The notes beneath the pieces are model-generated. The model saw only the letters and a program-made list of their open reading frames with translations. It ran no database searches and was not told the origin of the DNA. From positions 1 to 36,099 of the forward strand of contig CAYFTH010000018.1 in the NCBI GenBank assembly GCA_964346075.1: a stretch of DNA of 36,099 bases, written 5' to 3'. The DNA comes from Brumimicrobium sp964346075 (GTDB taxonomy: Bacteria > Bacteroidota > Bacteroidia > Flavobacteriales_D > Crocinitomicaceae). Of the stretch, positions 17,618-24,538 are shown in pieces (the stretch's first letter is position 1; every line of letters starts with the position of its first letter). Position numbers and translations under genes: made by a program.

Positions 17618-18313
17618 TTAAGCGACAACAGACTTAGCGTCGATTTGAATACTTGGACTCATGGTAGAGCTCATATAGATACTTCTAATATAGGTACCTT
17701 TAGCTGCAGCCGGTTTCATTTTAATCAAGGTTGTCAACAACTCATTGGCATTGTCTTTAATTTTACTACCATCAAACGAAGCTTTCGCTATGTTTGAATG
17801 CACAATACCATATTTGTCGACGCGAAAGTCAATTTTACCAGCTTTCACTTCCTGAACTGCTTTTCCAACATCCATTGTAACCGTTCCGGTTTTCGGATTC
17901 GGCATTAAACCACGTGGTCCGAGAACACGACCTAACGCACCAACTTTACCCATTACAGAGGGCATTGTGATGATCACATCTACATCGGTCCAACCACCTT
18001 TGATTTTATCGATGTATTCGTCGAGACCAACATAATCGGCGCCAGCCTCAGTAGCTTCATCTTCCTTATCAGGTGTACAAAGCACAAGCACTTTTACATC
18101 TTTACCCGTACCGTGCGGAAGTGCTACGGTTCCTCTTACCATTTGATTCGCTTTTCGCGGGTCTACACCCAAACGAACACTCACGTCAACAGAAGCATCA
18201 AATTTAGCCTTGGTAATTTCCTTCACTAAATCACACGCCTCAGTCAACGAGTAAGACTTGCTACTATCAACTTTCGCAAGCGCTTCTTTTCTTTTCTTAG
18301 AAATACGTCCCAT
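17618..18313 (-). CDS. rplA: 50S ribosomal protein uL1
   Basis: This 231-residue protein of the L1 stalk near the E site has the motifs KFDASVDVSVRLGVDPRKANQ, GTVALPHGTGK, GRVLGPRGLMPNPKTGTVT, and a C-terminal domain with IRSIYMSSTMSPSIQID. Length and motifs are normal. It follows rplK by 12 bases. In other bacteria L1 represses translation of its own operon by binding a leader that mimics the 23S site; a structured leader ahead of rplK is a candidate here. Confidence 0.97.
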   Translation of the reverse strand: MGRISKKRKEALAKVDSSKSYSLTEACDLVKEITKAKFDASVDVSVRLGVDPRKANQMVRGTVALPHGTGKDVKVLVLCTPDKEDEATEAGADYVGLDEYIDKIKGGWTDVDVIITMPSVMGKVGALGRVLGPRGLMPNPKTGTVTMDVGKAVQEVKAGKIDFRVDKYGIVHSNIAKASFDGSKIKDNANELLTTLIKMKPAAAKGTYIRSIYMSSTMSPSIQIDAKSVVA

Positions 18314-18325
18314 GATTCATGTTTT

Positions 18326-18766
18326 TTAGTTTCCAGGAAATTTACCTTTGACGGTAATTCCCATACTTCTTGCCGTTCCGGCAACCATTTTCATTCCAGA
18401 TTCCACTTTAAAGCAGTTCAAATCGGGCAATTTATCCTCAGCGATGGCACGAACTTGGTCCCACGTTACTGAAGCTACTTTTACGCGATTAGGTTCTGCA
18501 GATCCACTTTTTAGTTTCGCTGCCTCCTTTAATTGTACTGCTGCTGGTGGCGTTTTGATTACAAAATCAAAGGATTTATCACCATAAACGGTAATAACCA
18601 CTGGTAAAACCTTTCCTCCGCGATCTTGTGTTCTTGAGTTAAACTGCTTACAGAACTCCATGATGTTGACCCCTTTTGCACCAAGTGCGGGACCTACGGG
18701 CGGAGAAGGATTTGCAGCACCACCTTTGATCTGTAATTTGATCAATCCTGCTACTTCTTTAGCCAT
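18326..18766 (-). CDS. rplK: 50S ribosomal protein uL11
   Basis: This 146-residue protein of the GTPase-associated centre binds the thiostrepton loop of 23S rRNA. Motifs: IKLQIKGGAANPSPPVGPALGAKGVNIMEFCKQFN at the N-terminus with the conserved prolines, KTPPAAVQL in the linker, and a C-terminal rRNA-binding domain ending GTARSMGITVKGK. It is the first gene of the rplKA pair, 85 bases after nusG, with a structured leader in that gap. The start region is A-rich and has no Shine-Dalgarno sequence. Confidence 0.97.
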   Translation of the reverse strand: MAKEVAGLIKLQIKGGAANPSPPVGPALGAKGVNIMEFCKQFNSRTQDRGGKVLPVVITVYGDKSFDFVIKTPPAAVQLKEAAKLKSGSAEPNRVKVASVTWDQVRAIAEDKLPDLNCFKVESGMKMVAGTARSMGITVKGKFPGN

Positions 18767-18792
18767 TTGTATATAATTTGTGTAGTACTAAC

Positions 18793-18830
18793 GTGGAAGA
18801 TCGATGGGAAGCTTTAATCATCGCAACCAC
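18793..18830 (-). promoter_or_regulatory. Structured leader of rplK (candidate L1 regulatory site)
   Basis: In the nusG-rplK gap the minus strand folds into a 4-bp outer stem (gtgg/ccac), an asymmetric internal loop, and a 5-bp inner stem (cgatg/catcg) with a 12-base loop. The L1-binding mimic of other bacteria is also a helix with an asymmetric internal loop ahead of rplK. I infer the function from position only. Confidence 0.3.
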
Positions 18831-18851
18831 TCCTACCGGTTAAAAAACTTA

Positions 18852-19403
18852 TTAACTTTCTTTTTCTACCTGCATGTAAGATAATTCAACGAGATTCTTT
18901 CGTCCAAATATCTTAACCATAACTTTGAGTTTTTTCTTCTCTTCATTTATTTCTTCAATCGTACCATTAAAATTATTGAAAGGACCATCCACAACTTTAA
19001 CGGACTCACCAACCACAAAAGGAATTTTCATTTCCTCTTCTGATTCCGAGAGCTCATCAACCTTACCTAAGATACGATTCACCTCACTTTGGCGCATTGG
19101 CAAAGGATCTCCGTGCTTCTCAGCACCCAGAAATCCAATAACATTGGGAATACCTTTAATTAAGTGCGGAGCTTCTCCGACAAGCGCAGCTTCCACCAAT
19201 ACATAGCCTGGTAAGAAAGCCTTCTCTTTACTCTTCTTTTTTCCGTTACGGATTTGAAAAACTTTCTCTGTTGGAATAAGGATTTGACCGAAATAATCGT
19301 TCATTTTCATGCGATTGATCTCCATCTCCATGTATTCCTTCACCATGTTTTCCTTACCGCTTATAGCACGAACTACATACCATCTTTTCTTTACCTCTTC
19401 CAC
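18852..19403 (-). CDS. nusG: Transcription elongation/antitermination factor NusG
   Basis: This 183-residue protein has an N-terminal NGN domain (KRWYVVRAISGKENMVKEY near the start; KAFLPGYVLVEA; IPNVIGFLG) that binds the polymerase clamp. Its C-terminal KOW domain (VVGESVKVVDGPFNNFNGTI, ending RKNLVELSYMQVEK) contacts Rho or ribosomal protein uS10. It lies 32 bases after secE in the conserved secE-nusG-rplK order. The linker is acidic (SESEEEMK). No insertion domain is present, so this is the housekeeping factor rather than a specialised paralogue. Confidence 0.97.
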   Translation of the reverse strand: MEEVKKRWYVVRAISGKENMVKEYMEMEINRMKMNDYFGQILIPTEKVFQIRNGKKKSKEKAFLPGYVLVEAALVGEAPHLIKGIPNVIGFLGAEKHGDPLPMRQSEVNRILGKVDELSESEEEMKIPFVVGESVKVVDGPFNNFNGTIEEINEEKKKLKVMVKIFGRKNLVELSYMQVEKES

Positions 19404-19435
19404 TGCACTTAAACTTAATAAATTTCACAAGATCA

Positions 19436-19648
19436 TTACGGATAAATAATTCCGAGTATTCCTTCCCAGAAATAACTGGATGGATTGACTCCGAAGATGA
19501 AATCCATCACAAAGATTATTAGAGAAAATAACACAGAACCAATAACCACAATAATCGTATTATTCTGCAATTCCGTCCATGTTGGCCAGCTCACCTTGTG
19601 AACTAACTCATGAACTGTATCCTGAAGGTATCCAACAATATTTGCCAC
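19436..19648 (-). CDS. secE: Protein translocase subunit SecE
   Basis: This small single-span subunit of SecYEG has the conserved amphipathic segment TVHELVHKVSWPTWTELQN followed by one membrane helix (about NTIIVVIGSVLFSLIIFVMD). Length is 70 residues from the GTG at 19648. A GTG six codons upstream (19666) is also in frame, but it falls exactly on the last three bases of tRNA-Trp and would add MQIQKR, which is not typical. No ATG is available near the N-terminus. In either case a non-ATG start directly behind a tRNA is used. It is followed 32 bases later by nusG. Confidence 0.88.
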   Translation of the reverse strand: MANIVGYLQDTVHELVHKVSWPTWTELQNNTIIVVIGSVLFSLIIFVMDFIFGVNPSSYFWEGILGIIYP

Positions 19649-19663
19649 TCTCTTTTGTATTTG

Positions 19664-19736
19664 CACGGGCGGTAGGGTTCGAACCCACGACCAATGGTTT
19701 TGGAGACCACTACTCTACCAGCTGAGCTACGCCCGT
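19664..19736 (-). tRNA. tRNA-Trp (CCA)
   Basis: A cloverleaf can be drawn: 7-bp acceptor acgggcg/cgcccgt, D arm gctc...gagt, anticodon stem gtggt/accat with loop ctCCAaa, and T arm gtggg-ttcgaac-cctac. The discriminator is G. CCA is not encoded. It sits between tuf and secE, as is usual in Bacteroidota. Confidence 0.95.
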
Positions 19737-19767
19737 AGAAAAAGGGGAGTTCAGTAAACTCCCCTTT
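19737..19767 (-). terminator. Terminator-like hairpin between tuf and tRNA-Trp
   Basis: A perfect 11-bp stem (aaaggggagtt at 19741-19751, aactccccttt at 19757-19767) with a 5-base loop follows the tuf stop by 20 bases. On the minus strand the T-rich tail merges into the 5' end of tRNA-Trp, leaving only 4 bases between stem and tRNA. It probably terminates most tuf transcripts, with read-through into tRNA-Trp-secE-nusG. Confidence 0.85.
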
Positions 19768-19787
19768 CACTGTATTGTTATTTCAAA

Positions 19788-20975
19788 CTATTCAATGATC
19801 TCAGTTACCTGTCCGGCACCTACGGTTCTACCACCTTCACGGATTGCGAAACGTAGACCTTTTTCCATCGCTACAGGTACAATCAATTCGACTGTAATAG
19901 TAACGTTGTCTCCAGGCATAACCATATCACGACCTTCTTCCAACAAAATCTCACCAGTCACATCAGTTGTTCTGAAATAAAACTGTGGACGATACTTGTT
20001 GTGGAAAGGAGTGTGACGACCACCTTCTTCTTTCTTTAAAACGTATATCTCTGCTTTAAATTTAGCATGAGGCGTTGTAGATCCAGGGTGACAAATCACC
20101 ATTCCACGACGGATTTGTTTTTTGTCAATACCGCGCAGCAATAAACCAACGTTATCACCTGCTTCACCACGATCCAAGATCTTACGGAACATTTCAACTC
20201 CGGTAATCGTTGATTTCAACTTTTCATCTCCCATACCCAAGATATCTACTTCGTCTCCAGTGTTCACAACACCAGTTTCAACACGACCTGTCGCGACTGT
20301 ACCTCGACCTGTAATAGAGAAAATATCTTCTACAGGCATCAAGAATGGTTTATCTACATCACGCTCTGGAAGCTCAATGTATTCATCAACCGCAACCATC
20401 AAATCGTCGATAGCTTTTGCCCACTTCTCATCACCTTCCAACGCACCAAGCGCAGATCCTTTAATGATCGGTGTATTATCACCATCGTAGTCGTAGAAAG
20501 ATAACAACTCTCTAATTTCCAACTCAACGAGCTCTAGAAGCTCCTCGTCATCCACTAGATCTACCTTATTCATAAACACAACGATTCTTGGAACACCAAC
20601 TTGACGACCCAATAGAATGTGCTCGCGAGTTTGCGGCATAGGACCATCAGTAGATGCTACTACCAAAATCGCACCATCCATCTGTGCAGCCCCCGTAACC
20701 ATGTTTTTTACATAGTCGGCGTGACCTGGACAGTCAACGTGTGCGTAGTGACGGTTGTCTGTTTCGTACTCAATGTGAGACGTGTTAATAGTAATACCAC
20801 GCTCTTTCTCCTCTGGAGCGTTGTCGATTGTATCGAAATCGCGCGATTCAGCAAAACCTTTCTTGTTCAATACAGCTGCAATTGCCGCTGTCAACGTTGT
20901 TTTCCCGTGATCGACGTGACCGATTGTTCCAATGTTTACGTGTGGTTTGGAACGCTCAAATGTTTCCTTAGCCAT
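19788..20975 (-). CDS. tuf: Elongation factor Tu
   Basis: This 395-residue GTPase delivers aminoacyl-tRNA to the ribosome. The G1 motif GHVDHGKT is at 19-26, followed by GITINTSHIEYET (switch I), DCPGHADYVKNM (G3), NKVDLVDDEELL (G4), and GSALGALEGD (G5). Domains 2 and 3 are intact with GRGTVATGRVETG and FRTTDVTGEI. Ends are standard (MAKETFERSKPH, ending VTEIIE). It is transcribed behind four tRNA genes with a 97-base gap and closed by a strong hairpin. A single copy is visible in the window. Confidence 0.98.
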   Translation of the reverse strand: MAKETFERSKPHVNIGTIGHVDHGKTTLTAAIAAVLNKKGFAESRDFDTIDNAPEEKERGITINTSHIEYETDNRHYAHVDCPGHADYVKNMVTGAAQMDGAILVVASTDGPMPQTREHILLGRQVGVPRIVVFMNKVDLVDDEELLELVELEIRELLSFYDYDGDNTPIIKGSALGALEGDEKWAKAIDDLMVAVDEYIELPERDVDKPFLMPVEDIFSITGRGTVATGRVETGVVNTGDEVDILGMGDEKLKSTITGVEMFRKILDRGEAGDNVGLLLRGIDKKQIRRGMVICHPGSTTPHAKFKAEIYVLKKEEGGRHTPFHNKYRPQFYFRTTDVTGEILLEEGRDMVMPGDNVTITVELIVPVAMEKGLRFAIREGGRTVGAGQVTEIIE

Positions 20976-21072
20976 TTTTATCTATTTGTTACTTGTTAAT
21001 ATACTAGTTAATTACCTACCTTTAATATATGCGAAATTTCACCCATTTTCACGAGTGAATTTTCTCATTCAG

Positions 21073-21144
21073 AGCCAATGACGAGAATTGAACTCGTGAC
21101 CTCTTCCTTACCAAGGAAGCGCTCTACCCCTGAGCTACATCGGC
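21073..21144 (-). tRNA. tRNA-Thr (GGT)
   Basis: Acceptor gccgatg pairs with cattggc (one G-T). D arm gctc/gagc, anticodon stem cttcc/ggaag with loop ttGGTaa, T arm acgag-ttcaatt-ctcgt. Last of four tRNAs before tuf. Confidence 0.95.
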
Positions 21145-21171
21145 AATTGAATTCTTTTAAAAAGTTAACAG

Positions 21172-21244
21172 AGCGGGAGACGAGATTCGAACTCGCGACC
21201 CTCAGCTTGGAAGGCTGACGCTCTACCAACTGAGCTACTCCCGC
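21172..21244 (-). tRNA. tRNA-Gly (TCC)
   Basis: Acceptor gcgggag pairs with ctcccgc. D arm gctc/gagc, anticodon stem tcagc/gctga with loop ctTCCaa, T arm gcgag-ttcgaat-ctcgt. CCA is not encoded. Confidence 0.95.
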
Positions 21245-21263
21245 TTATTCCTAACAACTTTAG

Positions 21264-21345
21264 TGGGGAGAGCAGGATTCGAACCTACGAAGGCGTAGCC
21301 AGCAGATTTACAGTCTGCCCTCGTTGACCACTTGAGTATCTCCCC
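21264..21345 (-). tRNA. tRNA-Tyr (GTA)
   Basis: An 82-base class II tRNA with a long variable arm. Acceptor ggggaga pairs with tctcccc, the anticodon loop is ctGTAaa on stem gcaga/tctgc, the T loop is ttcgaat, and the discriminator is A. Confidence 0.95.
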
Positions 21346-21362
21346 AATCAAAGTTTAACATG

Positions 21363-21436
21363 AGCCGATGGAGGGACTCGAACCCACGACCTGCTGATTA
21401 CAAATCAGCTGCTCTAGCCAGCTGAGCTACATCGGC
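21363..21436 (-). tRNA. tRNA-Thr (TGT)
   Basis: Acceptor gccgatg pairs perfectly with catcggc. Anticodon stem gctga/tcagc with loop ttTGTaa. The T stem has one mismatch. First tRNA of the cluster, about 60 bases downstream of the promoter at 21497-21526. Confidence 0.95.
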
Positions 21437-21496
21437 GCTTTGTTGGTAACAACTTTTTAAAGAACTCCCTTACACGTTAAAACCCGTTCGGGGATG

Positions 21497-21557
21497 CAAA
21501 TGTATAAAAGAATTAATTTACAGCAAGCATTTTCAATACTTTTTTTTGTTTTTTTTG
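21497..21557 (-). promoter_or_regulatory. Promoter of the tRNA-tuf operon
   Basis: The minus strand has a perfect Bacteroidota -7 box TACATTTG (21497-21504), a 19-base spacer, and the -33 element CTTG (21524-21527). Directly upstream is an A-rich tract (21531-21557, with runs of eight A on either side of a c), resembling an UP element. It would drive Thr-Tyr-Gly-Thr tRNAs and tuf. Confidence 0.75.
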
Positions 21558-21610
21558 TACCGTCAACTTCTCCGAAGTGTATCAGACCACACATTCCAAA
21601 ATTAACCACC

Positions 21611-21643
21611 TAAAAACAAGAGCTTTGCAACTTTCAAGCTCTT
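21611..21643 (-). terminator. Intrinsic terminator at the xerC stop
   Basis: An 8-bp stem (aagagctt at 21618-21625, aagctctt at 21636-21643) with a 10-base loop touches the xerC stop codon. On the minus strand it is followed by g and five T. Confidence 0.75.
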
Positions 21644-22509
21644 TAATCATCACCTCTTGGATGCGCCTGCTTGTAAATATCAGCCAATTGATCAAACGAG
21701 TTATGAGTATACACCTGAGTAGCATTCAGATTGGCGTGGCCAAGCAACTCTTTTAGTGACTCCAGACCTGCACCGTTATTAAGCATGTGTGTCGCGAATG
21801 TGTGTCGTAAGACGTGTGGACTTCGCTTCTCCAGATGAGTAAGTGTAGAGAGGCACGCATTCACTTTACGATATACAAATTTCGGATAAAGCGGTTTACC
21901 TTTATCAGTAACGAATATGTGCGGATCCTCGCCGTGTAAAGGGTCATTCATTAAATCCTCCAGCTCCTTATACAATGAAGGTGTGAGCGGTATCATCCGT
22001 TCTTTATTGCGTTTTCCCAAGACCCGAAGCGCATTGTTGGCAAGCGCCGTACTTTTCAAACCAATTAACTCTGACAACCTCATTCCCGTCTGATAAAGCA
22101 CTTCAATAATTAATCGATCCCGCTTACCTGCATAATCCTTAGAGAAAAGCTCTTCTAATTTTGATTCATCAAGGGACTCATGTTTTACGAATTCAGGAAG
22201 TCGCTTGCGCTGTTTAGGTCCTATGATTCTTGTCATTGGATTTACCGCTATTACCTTGTTATTGAGCAGCCATAAAAAAAAGGTTCGCAGCGAAGATAAT
22301 TTACGGTTAACGGATCGGCTCCCCAAATCCTGGTCCATCAACTCAACAATCCATCCTCGGACGAGTTGATAATCTACCTCTTTTAGTTTAGATTCATCCT
22401 CGAGATTTACAAAATTCAAAAACTGAGATACATCGCGAAGATATGCCTTGACCGTGTGATCTGACATTCGCCTTTCAGCTATGAGATATGTTTCAAAACT
22501 TTCAATCAT
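21643..22509 (-). CDS. xerC: Tyrosine recombinase XerC/XerD-type
   Basis: This 288-residue site-specific recombinase has a core-binding N-terminal domain (MIESFETYLIAERRMSDHTV) and a catalytic domain with all six active-site residues: Arg144 (TGMRLSELIG), Lys166, His232 and Arg235 (PHVLRHTFATHML), His258 (LLGHAN), and Tyr267 (TQVYTHN). Length and location next to rpsU match the chromosomal dimer-resolution recombinase of Bacteroidota rather than an integrase of a mobile element. The ATG directly abuts the T-tract of the upstream terminator, so no normal leader exists on a read-through transcript; the N-terminus is nonetheless family-typical. It ends in its own terminator. Confidence 0.92.
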   Translation of the reverse strand: MIESFETYLIAERRMSDHTVKAYLRDVSQFLNFVNLEDESKLKEVDYQLVRGWIVELMDQDLGSRSVNRKLSSLRTFFLWLLNNKVIAVNPMTRIIGPKQRKRLPEFVKHESLDESKLEELFSKDYAGKRDRLIIEVLYQTGMRLSELIGLKSTALANNALRVLGKRNKERMIPLTPSLYKELEDLMNDPLHGEDPHIFVTDKGKPLYPKFVYRKVNACLSTLTHLEKRSPHVLRHTFATHMLNNGAGLESLKELLGHANLNATQVYTHNSFDQLADIYKQAHPRGDD

Positions 22510-22539
22510 AAAAAAAGGAGCCTGCTCCCAGACTCCTTT
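22510..22539 (-). terminator. Terminator between rpsU and xerC, touching the xerC start codon
   Basis: A 7-bp stem (aaaggag at 22514-22520, ctccttt at 22533-22539), extended by three further pairs inside the loop, is followed by a run of seven T on the minus strand. The xerC ATG begins at the next base. Confidence 0.8.
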
Positions 22540-22564
22540 AACGTAAAAAAAACAAAAAAGTTTC

Positions 22565-22756
22565 TTAAATCTCTTCAGATTCCATTCGCTGTTTGTAGGC
22601 AGCTTTAATTCGTTGTTGACGAATTTTCACAGAAGGCTTTATGAATTCCTTGCGCTTTCTTAGCTCTCGCATAACGCCAGTCTTTTCAAATTTCTTCTTG
22701 TACTTTTTGAGTGCACGCTCAATATTCTCTCCTTCTTTTACTGGTACTACTAACAT
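22565..22756 (-). CDS. rpsU: 30S ribosomal protein bS21
   Basis: This 63-residue basic small-subunit protein (MLVVPVKEGENIERALKKYK, then KTGVMRELRKRKEFIKPSVK) binds near the 3' end of 16S rRNA. Length and sequence are normal. The leader predicted from the promoter at 22793-22823 is about 30 bases, AT-rich, and has no Shine-Dalgarno sequence; the only purine-rich match (gaaggag) is inside the gene at codons 7-9. In some Bacteroidota rpsU is an exception with a strong Shine-Dalgarno site used for autoregulation, so its absence is notable. It is followed by a terminator before xerC. Confidence 0.95.
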   Translation of the reverse strand: MLVVPVKEGENIERALKKYKKKFEKTGVMRELRKRKEFIKPSVKIRQQRIKAAYKQRMESEEI

Positions 22757-22792
22757 ATATCTATATTATTTCATTTTATTCAAAACGGACGG

Positions 22793-22823
22793 CAAAGATA
22801 AAAAGAAAATTGTTTTCCACAAA
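22793..22823 (-). promoter_or_regulatory. Promoter of rpsU
   Basis: On the minus strand, -33 TTTG (22820-22823), a 19-base spacer, and -7 TATCTTTG (22793-22800) match the Bacteroidota consensus exactly. It starts directly after the acyl-CoA dehydrogenase stop codon (22826) and predicts a 5' leader of about 30 bases. Confidence 0.8.
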
Positions 22824-22825
22824 TG

Positions 22826-23965
22826 TTATTTCAAAATTTCTCTGGAAATTACAACTTTCTGGATTTCCGAAGTTCCTTCACCAATGGTCATTAATTTAGC
22901 GTCGCGCAAAAACTTTTCCGCGGGATACTCTTTTGTATAACCATATCCCCCCATAATTTGAACCGCTTCGTTACCACATTTTACGGAAACTTCACTTGCA
23001 AAATACTTCGCATACGCTCCTTCTTTCGTCATGCGGTCTCCATTATTTTTTAAAGCTGCAGCGTTGAAAGTTAGTAATTCAGCTGCCTTAACATTGGTTG
23101 CCATATCGGCCAATTTGAATGATATGCCCTGGAAAGAGCCAATGGGCTTACCAAATTGCTCTCGTTCTTTTGCATATTGAACAGAAGCCTCATATGCACC
23201 TCTTGCAATTCCACAGCTTAAAGCAGCAATCGATATCCTTCCTCCGTCGAGAACCTGCATCGCCTGCATAAAACCTTCACCAAGCTCACCAATAACATTT
23301 TCCTCGGGAATACGGACATCTTCAAAAATGAGTTCAGCAGTTTCACTAGCACGCACACCAAGTTTATCCTTAATTTTCACTGCAGAAAATCCTGGAGTAC
23401 CTTTTTCTACAATAAAAGCAGTAATCCCTTTACTGTCGAGTAGTTCACCAGTACGTACCAAAACAACCGCGACGTCTCCCGATAAACCGTGAGTAATCCA
23501 ATTTTTAGCTCCATTGATCACCCATTCATCACCATCTTTGACAGCTGTAGTTTTCATACGCATGGCATCAGATCCCGTATTTGGTTCTGTCAGCCCCCAA
23601 GCACCTATCCACTCTCCAGATGCTAATTTAGGCAGGTATTTTTTCTTTTGTGCCTCAGTTCCGTGGTAATAGATATGTCCAGTACACAGTGAATTATGTG
23701 CTGCTACAGACAGACCAATCCCTCCGCATACTTTACCTAATTCTATTAGCGCTGTTACGTACTCATCATATGTAAAGCCGCTACCTCCATATTCTTCGGG
23801 AATGTAGATACCCAATAGACCCAATTCTCCCATCTTTTTCATAACATCAACGGGGAAATGTTCGTCTTCATCCCATTGGAGGAGGTTTGGTTTAATTTCT
23901 CTAGCAGCGAAATCCCGCACCATTTGCTGGATCATTAACTGATTTTCATTTAAGTCAAAATTCAT
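22826..23965 (-). CDS. Acyl-CoA dehydrogenase
   Basis: This 379-residue FAD enzyme performs alpha,beta-dehydrogenation of acyl-CoA, passing electrons to electron-transfer flavoprotein. Family segments: IPEEYGGSGFTYDEY, WGLTEPNTGSDAMRM (FAD/substrate binding), NGAKNWITHG, KLGVRASETAEL, REQFGKPIGSFQGI, and MGGYGYTKEYPAEKFLRDAK. The catalytic Glu is in the typical short-chain position (IGEGTSEIQ, Glu363). Substrate chain length cannot be fixed from sequence alone; it resembles short-chain/butyryl-type members. It follows apt by 36 bases and is probably the last gene of the AGCS-comEA-apt unit. Confidence 0.93.
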   Translation of the reverse strand: MNFDLNENQLMIQQMVRDFAAREIKPNLLQWDEDEHFPVDVMKKMGELGLLGIYIPEEYGGSGFTYDEYVTALIELGKVCGGIGLSVAAHNSLCTGHIYYHGTEAQKKKYLPKLASGEWIGAWGLTEPNTGSDAMRMKTTAVKDGDEWVINGAKNWITHGLSGDVAVVLVRTGELLDSKGITAFIVEKGTPGFSAVKIKDKLGVRASETAELIFEDVRIPEENVIGELGEGFMQAMQVLDGGRISIAALSCGIARGAYEASVQYAKEREQFGKPIGSFQGISFKLADMATNVKAAELLTFNAAALKNNGDRMTKEGAYAKYFASEVSVKCGNEAVQIMGGYGYTKEYPAEKFLRDAKLMTIGEGTSEIQKVVISREILK

Positions 23966-24001
23966 CTTCTAAAATTTTCAAACGTTTCCAAACGTGGCTT
24001 G

Positions 24002-24538
24002 TTAGTAGGTCGCTAATTTAATAATATTTTCCTTCAATGCCCCAAGCTCGTCTTGTCCATTTAAATACGAAAGGTGGATCAAAAAAAGATATCCAACGAC
24101 ATCTGCACTATTCGAACGCACTAATTCAGCTGCGGCTTTCGCAGTTCCACCAGTAGCTAAGAGGTCGTCATGTACAATAACGCGATCATTCGGGGTAATA
24201 GCATCCTTGTGCATCTCAATAGTTGCCTCACCATATTCAAGGGCGTATGTATTGGTTATTTTTTCGTACGGCAACTTACCCGCCTTACGAACCATGACAA
24301 ACGGAAGCCCTAATTGCATGGCCAATGCCTGACCGAACAAAAAACCGCGACTCTCGATCCCAACCACTTTTGTTACACCCGAATGTTTGATTTGGTTCAC
24401 CATTTCCTCTACTACTGCGTTGCACAATTCAGCATTCATCAAAAGAGTTGTTATATCTTTAAACTGAATCCCTTTTTTCGGGAAATCAGGCACATTACGT
24501 ACACTAGCTTTAATTCTCTTTTCTAAGTTCAAATTCAT
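24002..24538 (-). CDS. apt: Adenine phosphoribosyltransferase
   Basis: This 178-residue purine-salvage enzyme converts adenine and PRPP to AMP. The PRPP-binding loop VIVHDDLLATGGTA is at 120-133, the N-terminal PDFPKKGIQFKDITTLL is characteristic, and the GIESRGFLFGQALA and VRKAGKLPYEK segments are present. Size is normal. Its ATG overlaps the stop codon of the preceding HhH gene (ATGA), so the two are translationally coupled. Confidence 0.97.
   Translation of the reverse strand: MNLNLEKRIKASVRNVPDFPKKGIQFKDITTLLMNAELCNAVVEEMVNQIKHSGVTKVVGIESRGFLFGQALAMQLGLPFVMVRKAGKLPYEKITNTYALEYGEATIEMHKDAITPNDRVIVHDDLLATGGTAKAAAELVRSNSADVVGYLFLIHLSYLNGQDELGALKENIIKLATY

Noticed and set aside
17605..17628. 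Upstream ATG for rplJ
   Set aside because: It overlaps rplA and adds eight residues not seen in uL10 proteins.
21643..22509. Tyrosine recombinase as an integrase marking a mobile island at the tRNA cluster
   Set aside because: Size, sequence and the rpsU neighbour fit the housekeeping Xer recombinase, and the tRNAs are intact with no duplicated ends visible.
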